A DNA stretch of 64,000 nt. Source: Jiangella aurantiaca (GTDB lineage Bacteria; Actinomycetota; Actinomycetes; Jiangellales; Jiangellaceae). Within the stretch, counting starts at the first letter, position 1. Each line of letters begins with the position of its first letter. This document shows positions 9,493 to 16,187 of this stretch, one piece after another. The notes under the pieces were generated by a model. The model was not told where the DNA came from. It saw only the letters and a program-made list of their open reading frames with translations, and did no database searches. The stretch covers positions 81,336-145,335 of the forward strand of contig NZ_SMLB01000010.1 in NCBI RefSeq assembly GCF_004349105.1, in the 5' to 3' direction. A program made the position numbers and the translations under genes.

Positions 9493-9835
9493 GTGTCTCC
9501 TTCACGTCGTCGGCTCCGCAGGATTGCCGCGGGAGCTTGCTCCTCGTGACCACCGGCGGCGTGGGGAGGACTATGGGTGGGTCCTCGCCCTCGCCGCGGT
9601 GCATGACCGTGACCGGAGTCACGACCTCGCTACCGCCACGGTACCCAGATCCGGGGTCGGACGGGTGCACCGAGGCGGCAGGTGGGGCTTCATCCTGCAG
9701 CACCTGGTGTCAGCCTGCCCGCTGGGGATCCCCCGAAGGGTCGTCGTTCCGGACAAACTTCCTCGCCGGGACGCTGCACTGACCACACAATTCCTCTGTC
9801 GTCCGACTAACCGCCGTCGCGGGCCAGGAACGACG
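9493..9835. other. Long leader/intergenic region upstream of the bkd operon
   Basis: No convincing gene lies between the E1-alpha start and the terminator of the thioester-domain gene. A short dyad GTGAC-cgga-GTCAC sits near 9611-9624. The bkd promoter probably lies near 9760-9800, where the sequence is locally less GC-rich (GACCACACAATTCC). Nothing else recognisable. Confidence 0.5.
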
Positions 9836-9879
9836 CGAAGCCACGCGGTGCGCCCGTCCGGACGCTCCGCGCGGCTTCG
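9836..9879 (-). terminator. Hairpin downstream of the thioester-domain gene
   Basis: CGAAGCCACGCGG at 9836-9848 pairs with CCGCGCGGCTTCG at 9867-9879: 13 positions, one mismatch. The loop contains a further small GTCCGGAC palindrome. It ends 12 bp past the stop of the leftward gene at 9892. No long U-tract follows, which is common for high-GC terminators. Confidence 0.55.
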
Positions 9880-9891
9880 GGTGTGGCCGCC

Positions 9892-11142
9892 CTACTCGGC
9901 GGCTCCGGCGAACCGGCGGCGCAGCAGGAACGCGGCCGCGGCCACCAGGCCCAGGCCGACCGCCAGCAGCAGCGTCGGCGAGGCGCCGGTGTCCGGCAGC
10001 TCCTCGTCCGGCGTCTCACTCGGCGACGGCGTCGGGCTCTCGCTCGGCGTCTCCGACGGGGTGTCGGACGGCGTCGGCGTGGGCGTCTCGGACGGGGTGT
10101 CGCTCGGTGTCGGCGTGGGCGACTCCGACGGCGTCTCGCTCGGCGTCGGGGTGGGCGTCTCGGCCGGCTCGGCGGTCCAGTCGACTGTGCCCTCGACGGA
10201 TACCTCGACCTCATCGGAGTGGGCCAGGATCAGTGACTGCGACTTGTGCTTGTCGTAGTCGGCGGCGATGAACAGCCGGCCCGCGCTCAGGGACGCCTCG
10301 GCGGTCAGCTCGAACGAGCCGCCGCCGGCCGCCGCGTCGGCCGGCACGTCAACGCTGAACGTCGAGCCGTCGGTGATCTGGGCCGGCAGCGTCGTGCCCT
10401 CGGAGTCGACCAGCTCGACGCCCTCGGGCAGGTCGGCCGTCACGTCGACGACGTCCGCCGTGGTGGACACCTCGAAAGGCCCGATGACCGTGCCCGCCTC
10501 ACCCGAGAGCGACGCCGGGGTCAGGCTCAGCTCCGGCTCGGGCTGGTCGCCGATGCCGACGTTCGCCTCGCCGGTGAGGTAGGTGTAGAGGGCCGCGGCG
10601 TCCTGCTCGGACTCGCTCCCCGCTTCCATGTATGCCACGTTCAGCGGCAGCTCGTCGCTCAGCAGCCAGATGGCCGCCTGAGTCCCGCCGATCGCCTCCT
10701 CGACGGACAGGCCGTCGTTGAACTCCCCGCCGGCGGCCGTCTCGACCTCGTTCAGGTCGAGCACGGGGTACGAGTTCTGCAGGATCCAGTGGATCTCGTC
10801 GCGGTTCTCGTGGAACGGCGAGTCAGGATCCGGGTACTCGTTCCACGGCACCTCGACCATCTGGGGCTCGTCGTAGTTGAGCGGCTCGAAGAACTGGACA
10901 CAGTAGGCCCACAGGGCGGCGCCGTCGTCCTCGAGCCCGACCAGCCGGGTCTCGGTGCCGCTCGGAGGGACGTCCCGCTCGAGCATGACGTCGAGGCCGT
11001 CGACGTCGTTGGCCTGGTTCAGCTCGGCCCGCGGCGACACCGGCACGCCGGCCAGCGCGAACGCCGTCGCTGGGCCGAGCACCAGCAGGCCGGCCGCCAG
11101 CGCGCCGGCACCGAGACGGCGCCGGGTCGGATGAATGGACAT
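9892..11142 (-). CDS. Cell-wall-anchored thioester-domain (TQXA) surface protein
   Basis: A 416-residue secreted protein. It has an N-terminal signal peptide (RRR followed by a hydrophobic stretch to about residue 31) and a thioester domain in which Cys81 (AYCVQF) and Gln155 (GGTQAAIWLL) are the pair expected to form an internal Cys-Gln thioester. A beta-rich domain (about 180-320), a Pro/Thr/Ser/Glu stalk (327-378) and a sortase signal LPDTG at 382-386 followed by a membrane helix and RRR complete it. Thioester domains of this family in Gram-positive surface proteins can bind partner amines covalently; here the target is unknown. It stands alone, with a promoter shared with the divergent gene at 11332 and its own terminator. 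Confidence 0.85.
   Translation of the reverse strand: MSIHPTRRRLGAGALAAGLLVLGPATAFALAGVPVSPRAELNQANDVDGLDVMLERDVPPSGTETRLVGLEDDGAALWAYCVQFFEPLNYDEPQMVEVPWNEYPDPDSPFHENRDEIHWILQNSYPVLDLNEVETAAGGEFNDGLSVEEAIGGTQAAIWLLSDELPLNVAYMEAGSESEQDAAALYTYLTGEANVGIGDQPEPELSLTPASLSGEAGTVIGPFEVSTTADVVDVTADLPEGVELVDSEGTTLPAQITDGSTFSVDVPADAAAGGGSFELTAEASLSAGRLFIAADYDKHKSQSLILAHSDEVEVSVEGTVDWTAEPAETPTPTPSETPSESPTPTPSDTPSETPTPTPSDTPSETPSESPTPSPSETPDEELPDTGASPTLLLAVGLGLVAAAAFLLRRRFAGAAE
10009..10164 (-). repeat. In-gene Pro/Thr/Ser/Glu repeat region
   Basis: Encodes residues 327-378 of the thioester protein as degenerate repeats of PTPTPSETPSES and PTPTPSDTPSET. The DNA repeats blocks of about 36-42 bp, so copy-number change by slippage is plausible. 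It serves as an extended wall-spanning stalk. Confidence 0.8.
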
Positions 11143-11331
11143 GGATCTCCTTAGAGAATGTCAATGCTCACAGATGAGCGCGCCGATACGACAGCGCGAA
11201 ATAGTCTCGAATCCACAAAAGCCCCCCAACGCGGGCATCCTAGTGGAAACGCCCATTCATCGGGAAGCTCGGACAATCACGACCTGCCGCCCCCTGTCGG
11301 TGCCAGGCGGAGTCGCATAGGGTCTTGACCC

Positions 11332-12129
11332 GTGCCTGACTTCGACGAAGCGTCGGCAACGCGCCGGGTGTCCCCCGGGCGGCACGAGGTCGACATCGAC
11401 GGAACCTGGTCGGTCGGCGAGGTGCCGAACGGGGGCTACCTGCTGGCCCTGGTGCTGCGCGCCGTGCTGGCCGAGTCGACCCACCCGCATCCGGTGAGCA
11501 CCGACGCGCACTTCGTGACCCCGCCCACCAGCGGCCCGGCGCACGTACAGGTCGATGTCGTGCGCACCGGGCGGACCATCGAGACGCTGCGGGCCACGCT
11601 GGTCCAGGAGGACGAGCCGAGGGTCGAGGCGACGGTCACCACCAGCAAACTGTCGCGTACCTCGCCGGTGGAGTGGGTCGGGCCGCCGCCGGAGCCGGTG
11701 GCGCCGGTCGACGAGTGCATCCGCGCGGTGGTCGACCTCCCCGACGGCACCCACGTCGGCCTGCTCGAACACGTCGATCTACGGCTGGATCCGCAGACCC
11801 TGGGCTGGTTTTCCGGCCGACCGGCCGGACAGCTGTCCATGCGCGGGCACGTGCGGCTGGCCGACGGCACCCAGCCCGACCCGGTCGTGCTGGCGCTGGC
11901 GGTCGACTCCCTGCCGCCGACGGTGTTCGGTCTGGGCCGGCTCGGCTGGGCGCCCACCGTCCAGCTGACAGTGCTGACGCGCAGCCTGCCCGCGCCGGGC
12001 TGGCTGACGGTGCACCTGCGCGGCCGGCTGGTCCGCGACGGCTGGTTCGACGAGGAGGCCGAGGTCTACGACGCCGACGGCGCCCTGGTCGCGCAGTCGC
12101 GGCAGCTGGCCCGGGTCCGGGTGACCTGA
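11332..12129 (+). CDS. Acyl-CoA thioesterase family protein (double hotdog)
   Basis: A 265-residue TesB-like/acyl-CoA thioesterase II-type protein. The segment WSVGEVPNGGYLLALVLRA is characteristic of the N-terminal hotdog of this family; a second hotdog follows from about residue 140. It would hydrolyse acyl-CoA esters; the substrate cannot be predicted. The GTG at 11332 is used because no ATG lies upstream in frame. It is followed after 17 bp by the sensor kinase gene, so the three genes 11332-13903 may be co-transcribed. Confidence 0.7.
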   Translation: MPDFDEASATRRVSPGRHEVDIDGTWSVGEVPNGGYLLALVLRAVLAESTHPHPVSTDAHFVTPPTSGPAHVQVDVVRTGRTIETLRATLVQEDEPRVEATVTTSKLSRTSPVEWVGPPPEPVAPVDECIRAVVDLPDGTHVGLLEHVDLRLDPQTLGWFSGRPAGQLSMRGHVRLADGTQPDPVVLALAVDSLPPTVFGLGRLGWAPTVQLTVLTRSLPAPGWLTVHLRGRLVRDGWFDEEAEVYDADGALVAQSRQLARVRVT

Positions 12130-12146
12130 GCGGCGGGTACCGTCCC

Positions 12147-13301
12147 GTGAGCGCCATTGACTCCGCCGGCTCCGACCGACGGCTGCGCCGGGCCCGCTGG
12201 GTGGTGCTGCTGTTCGCGCTGGGCGCGGCCGTGGCGACGGCGTTCGTCGGCGGCGGCGTCGGGGTGCTGAGGGAGGACGACCCGGCCCGCGCCGTGCTGG
12301 GCGCACTCGGCGTTGCGCTGTTCTGCGCGACGCAGGCCGGCGCCCTGCACGCGGTGCTGACACCGTCGGTCGGCGAGCCGGCCCGGCGACGCTGGCTGGT
12401 CGCGTTTCTGCTCGCGGCGGCCGCGTCGGTGCCGCTGGCCGGGCCGGCCGACGGCGCCGAGTGGGAGACGTGGGCGTGGCTCGGCGGGCCGCTGGCCGGG
12501 GCGGCGCCGCTGCTGCTCGGCCGGGTCCCCGGCGTCGCGCTGGCCGCCCTCGCGGTCGGCGTCTCCGTGCTGGTCGGCTGGTGGGCCGGCGGATCGGTGC
12601 CGACGTACCTGCTGCTCACACTGATCAACGCGGTCATGGTCGCGTTGCTGTGCGGCGTGCCGATGTGGCTGTGGGACCTGCTGGTCGAGGCGCGGGAGGG
12701 CCGGCTTGCGCAAGCCCGGCTGGCCGCTACGGAGGAGCGGCTGCGGTTCGCCCGGGACGTGCACGACCTGCTCGGACACAACCTCTCGGTGATCGCGCTG
12801 AAGACCGAGTTGGCCGCCCGGCTGGCGACGGTGGACGGCGAGCGGGCCGGCCGCGAGGCGGAGGAGGCGCGCGCTCTCGCCGCGTCGGCGCTGACCGAGA
12901 TGCGCCAGGTGGTGCACGGCTACCGGACGGTCGACCTCGCCGGCCAGCTGGACGCGGTCCGGCGGGTGCTGGAGTCGTCCGGCGTCCGCTGCGCAGTCAC
13001 CGGACCGGCCGCGCCGCTGCCCGAGCAGGCGAGCGCGCTGCTGATCCCCGTCCTGCGCGAGGCGAGCACGAACGTGCTGCGGCACAGCCGGGCCCGATGG
13101 TGCACCATCGACATCGGGCGGGAGGGCGACAAGGTGCGCATGACAGTGGTCAACGACGGCGCGACGGGCGACGGCCCCGACGCGCACAGCTCCGGCCTGC
13201 GCGGCCTCGCCGACCGGCTGGCCGAGGCGGGCGGCACGCTGCGCTCGGGCCGCGACGGCGACACGTTCACCCTCGCGGTCACGCTGGCGGTGCGGCCGTG
13301 A
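12147..13301 (+). CDS. Sensor histidine kinase (HisKA_3 / NarL-DesK type)
   Basis: A 384-residue membrane kinase. Four to six hydrophobic helices occupy residues 18-178; a dimerisation domain with the phospho-acceptor His206 in ARDVHDLLGHNLS follows, then a HATPase_c domain (LREASTNVLRHS and GLRGLADRLAEAGG). The signal is unknown, but the DesK-like layout with a multi-helix sensor and no extracytoplasmic domain suggests membrane-state sensing. The GTG at 12147 is chosen because it begins just upstream of the first helix. The stop overlaps the regulator start (GTGA). Confidence 0.85.
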   Translation: MSAIDSAGSDRRLRRARWVVLLFALGAAVATAFVGGGVGVLREDDPARAVLGALGVALFCATQAGALHAVLTPSVGEPARRRWLVAFLLAAAASVPLAGPADGAEWETWAWLGGPLAGAAPLLLGRVPGVALAALAVGVSVLVGWWAGGSVPTYLLLTLINAVMVALLCGVPMWLWDLLVEAREGRLAQARLAATEERLRFARDVHDLLGHNLSVIALKTELAARLATVDGERAGREAEEARALAASALTEMRQVVHGYRTVDLAGQLDAVRRVLESSGVRCAVTGPAAPLPEQASALLIPVLREASTNVLRHSRARWCTIDIGREGDKVRMTVVNDGATGDGPDAHSSGLRGLADRLAEAGGTLRSGRDGDTFTLAVTLAVRP

Positions 13302-13903
13302 TCCGGGTGCTGCTGGCCGACGACGAGGAGCTGATCCGCACCGCCGTCGCCGCACTGCTGGACCTCGAGCCCGACCTCGAGGTGGTCGCGCAGGCGCCGG
13401 ACGGCCGGGCCGCCGTCGACGCCGCCCTGGCGCACCGTCCCGACGTCGTCGTCGCCGACCTCGAGATGCCCGAGCTGACCGGCATGGAGCTGGCGGCCGA
13501 GCTGGCCACGGCGCTGCCGTCGTGCGTCGTCGTCATCCTCACCGGCCACGGCCGCCCGCCGCACCTGCAGCGCGCGCTGACGGCGGGCGCGAAGGGCTTC
13601 CTCCCGAAGGGGTCGCCGGGCGGGGCGCTGGCCGACGTCATCCGGCGCGTACATCGCGGCGAGCGGTACGTCGACCCGGCGCTTGCCGCCGACGCGCTGA
13701 CCGCCCCGGTCAACCCGCTGACGCCGCGCGAGCTGGAGGTGCTGCGGCTGGCCGGCTACGACACCCCGGTGGCCGTCATCGCCCGGCGCACCCACCTGTC
13801 ACCCGGAACCGTCCGCAACTACGTGGCCGCGGCCATCGCCAAGCTGGGCGCGTCGAGCCGGGCCGACGCCGTACGGATCGCCGACGAGAACGGCTGGCTC
13901 TGA
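13298..13903 (+). CDS. LuxR/NarL-type response regulator
   Basis: A 201-residue response regulator. The acidic pocket is D8/D9, the phospho-acceptor D54 lies in VVADLEMPE and the conserved Lys in KGFLPKGS; a C-terminal LuxR helix-turn-helix follows (LTPRELEVLRLA and LSPGTVRNYVAAAIAKL). It overlaps its cognate kinase by four bases. Targets are unknown; the adjacent thioesterase gene is a natural candidate. Confidence 0.88.
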   Translation: MIRVLLADDEELIRTAVAALLDLEPDLEVVAQAPDGRAAVDAALAHRPDVVVADLEMPELTGMELAAELATALPSCVVVILTGHGRPPHLQRALTAGAKGFLPKGSPGGALADVIRRVHRGERYVDPALAADALTAPVNPLTPRELEVLRLAGYDTPVAVIARRTHLSPGTVRNYVAAAIAKLGASSRADAVRIADENGWL

Positions 13904-13906
13904 GCG

Positions 13907-15169
13907 CTACCCCATGATGGTCAGCGTCAGCAGCGCGACGTTGAGGCTGACGACCACGACGCTGACCAGCACCGCGAGGGTCGTGGTCAGCCGCGAGTTG
14001 GCCCACCGGCCCATGATCGACGACTTCGCCGTGACGGCGACCAGCGGGATGATCGCGAACGGGATACCGAACGACAGCACCACCTGCGAGAGCACCAGCA
14101 GCCACGTCGGCTCCGCACCCGTCGTCAGGATCGCGACCGCCGGCACCAGCGTGACCAGCCGCCGGACCAGCAGCGGGATCCGCCGCAGCAGCAGGCCCTC
14201 CATGATCACCGCGCCCGCGTAGCAGCCCACCGACGTCGACGCCAGGCCGGACACCAGCAGGCCGACCGCGAACAGCGCACCGATCGCCGTCCCCAGTCCG
14301 GACTCGACGGCGGCGTGCGCTCCGGCGATGGTGTCGGTGCCGTCGACACCGCGCAGCGCGGCCGCCGCGACCAGCAGTAGCGCGATGTTCACGCTGCCGG
14401 CCACCAGCATCGCGACACCGACGTCGGCCCGGGTCGCGCGGAGCAGCCGGCCGACCAGGCCGGGCTCCGGCGTCGCACCGAACCGGTCGCGGGCGAGCGC
14501 CGAGTGCAGGTAGACCACGTGCGGCATGACCGTGGCGCCGAACATGCCGGCCGCCAGCAGCACCGTTTCCGTCCCGTCGAACCGCGGCACCAGCCCGTCG
14601 GCGATGCCGGCCGGGGACGGCGGCTGCACGAACAGCCCGGCGACGAACCCGACCGCGATGACCAGCAGCGCCGTCGTGACCACCCGCTCGAAGGCCCGCT
14701 GCCCGCGGCCGTTCTGCACCGTCAGCAGCGCCATCGACGCGACGCCGGTGATGATGCCGCCGAGCCACAGCGGGAGGCCGAACAGCAGGTTCAGCGCGAT
14801 GGCGCCGCCGACCACCTCGGCGATGTCGGTGGCCATCGCGACCACCTCGGCCTGCAGCCAGTACGCCAGGCGGCCGCCGCGAGGCAGCCGGTCGCGCAGC
14901 ACCTCGGGCAGCGACGAGCCGGTCACCACGCCCAACTTCGCCGACAGGTACTGCACCAGTCCGGCCATCGCCGTCGCCATGACCAGCACCCACACCAGCA
15001 GGTAGCCGTAGCCGGCGCCGGCCGAAAGGTTCGTGGCGACGTTGCCGGGGTCGACGTACGCCACGGCCGCGACGAACGCCGGACCCAGCAGGCCGAGACC
15101 GGCCCCGGGCAGCCGAGGCGCCGGCCCGTCCAGTCGCTCGGGACGGCGCCGGCGCACCCGTACGTACAT
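13907..15169 (-). CDS. mntH: Nramp-family divalent metal (Mn2+) transporter
   Basis: A 420-residue integral membrane protein of the Nramp family. The TM1 metal-site motif DPGNVATN starts at Asp40 and the MATDIAEVVGGAIAL segment of the Nramp core is intact; about 11 helices are expected. It imports Mn2+ (and Fe2+) with protons. It starts 11 bp after the end of nrdB on the same strand, so it is almost certainly co-transcribed with nrdAB. That fits the class Ic signature of the NrdB protein, whose cofactor contains manganese. Confidence 0.9.
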   Translation of the reverse strand: MYVRVRRRRPERLDGPAPRLPGAGLGLLGPAFVAAVAYVDPGNVATNLSAGAGYGYLLVWVLVMATAMAGLVQYLSAKLGVVTGSSLPEVLRDRLPRGGRLAYWLQAEVVAMATDIAEVVGGAIALNLLFGLPLWLGGIITGVASMALLTVQNGRGQRAFERVVTTALLVIAVGFVAGLFVQPPSPAGIADGLVPRFDGTETVLLAAGMFGATVMPHVVYLHSALARDRFGATPEPGLVGRLLRATRADVGVAMLVAGSVNIALLLVAAAALRGVDGTDTIAGAHAAVESGLGTAIGALFAVGLLVSGLASTSVGCYAGAVIMEGLLLRRIPLLVRRLVTLVPAVAILTTGAEPTWLLVLSQVVLSFGIPFAIIPLVAVTAKSSIMGRWANSRLTTTLAVLVSVVVVSLNVALLTLTIMG

Positions 15170-15180
15170 CCGCTGCTCTC

Positions 15181-16167
15181 CTACCCGCCGCCGGCTCGGG
15201 CGTCGACCTCGTAGCTGGTGTTGATGGACTCGAAGAAGTTCACCAGTTGCAGGGTGTCATTGGCAGTCGCCATCCACTTCGCGGGATTCGCCACACGATA
15301 GTGCGGCTCGAAGCCGAGCTCCTCCAGGCGCCGGTCGGCCAGGTACTTCACGTACTGGTTGATGTAGTCGGCGTTCATGCCCAGGATGCCGGTGGGCAGC
15401 AGGTCGCGGTTGTACTGCTCCTCCATAGCGACGCCGTCGATGATCATCTGCTCGATCTCGGCGGCGAACTCCGGCGTCTGCAGCTCCGGGTTCTCGTCCA
15501 GTACGGTGAGTACGAGGTTGATGCCGAACTTCAGGTGCAGGCTCTCGTCGCGCACGATCCAGTCGATCAGCGACGCGAAGTTGCGCAGCAGGTTCCGCTG
15601 CCGGAAGCTCAGCGCCACCATGAACCCGCTGTAGAACCAGATGCCCTCCAGCACGATGTTGTAGGCGACCAGGTTCCGGACGAAGTCCTGCTTGCCCTCG
15701 ACGGTGGTGACGTCCAGCGTCTGCTCGGTCATCCGCTTGATGTAGCGGACCTCGAACTCCTCCTTCGCCACCATCGACGGGACGGTGACGTGGGCGGCGT
15801 AGGCCTGCCCGCGGTCGATGGGGAACGTCTCGAGGACGTACTCGAAGGCCATCACGTGGTTGGCCTCCTCCCACATCTGCTTGGCGAGGTACAGATGCGC
15901 CTCGGCCGCGCTCAGGTACGGGTACACGCCGAACGCCAGCGCCTTGTTCACCAGCAGCTCGTTCGGGTTGAAGTAGCTCATCAGGAACGTCAGCGCGTGC
16001 CGCTCCTCGTCGGACATCTTCTTGAAGTCGGCCATGTCCTCGCCGAGTTGCACCTCGTGCGGGAACCAGGTGTTCGCGACGGCCTGGTTGTACAGCTCGT
16101 AGGCCCAGGGGTAGCGGACCGGCTTGAGCAGCAGGCCCTCCTGGATGCCGGTGCCGAGAATGCCCAT
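15181..16167 (-). CDS. nrdB: Ribonucleotide reductase small subunit R2, class Ic signature
   Basis: A 328-residue R2 protein. Metal ligands read Glu70 (NPNELLVN), Glu101 and His104 (EEANHVMAF), Glu174 (VLEGIWFY), Glu208 and His211 (RDESLHL). Spacing matches E. coli R2 exactly (84/115/118/204/238/241 within each half), but two hallmarks differ: Glu replaces the first-ligand Asp84, and Phe108 occupies the radical Tyr122 position. Both changes define class Ic, best known from Chlamydia, which uses an Mn(IV)/Fe(III) cofactor instead of a tyrosyl radical. The ATG at 16167 with GGAG upstream is preferred over one at 16206 that overlaps nrdA. It lies 20 bp after nrdA and 11 bp before mntH. Confidence 0.92.
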   Translation of the reverse strand: MGILGTGIQEGLLLKPVRYPWAYELYNQAVANTWFPHEVQLGEDMADFKKMSDEERHALTFLMSYFNPNELLVNKALAFGVYPYLSAAEAHLYLAKQMWEEANHVMAFEYVLETFPIDRGQAYAAHVTVPSMVAKEEFEVRYIKRMTEQTLDVTTVEGKQDFVRNLVAYNIVLEGIWFYSGFMVALSFRQRNLLRNFASLIDWIVRDESLHLKFGINLVLTVLDENPELQTPEFAAEIEQMIIDGVAMEEQYNRDLLPTGILGMNADYINQYVKYLADRRLEELGFEPHYRVANPAKWMATANDTLQLVNFFESINTSYEVDARAGGG

Positions 16168-16187
16168 CGAGGTTCGCTCCTCTCCGG

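Noticed and set aside
10009..10164. Possible CRISPR-like array
   Set aside because: The repeats are in frame within the surface-protein gene and encode a Pro/Ser/Thr/Glu stalk; there are no unique spacers.
15181..16167. R2lox-type oxidase
   Set aside because: The gene is paired with nrdA and mntH and shows R2 ligand spacing exactly; R2lox proteins are not encoded with nrdA.
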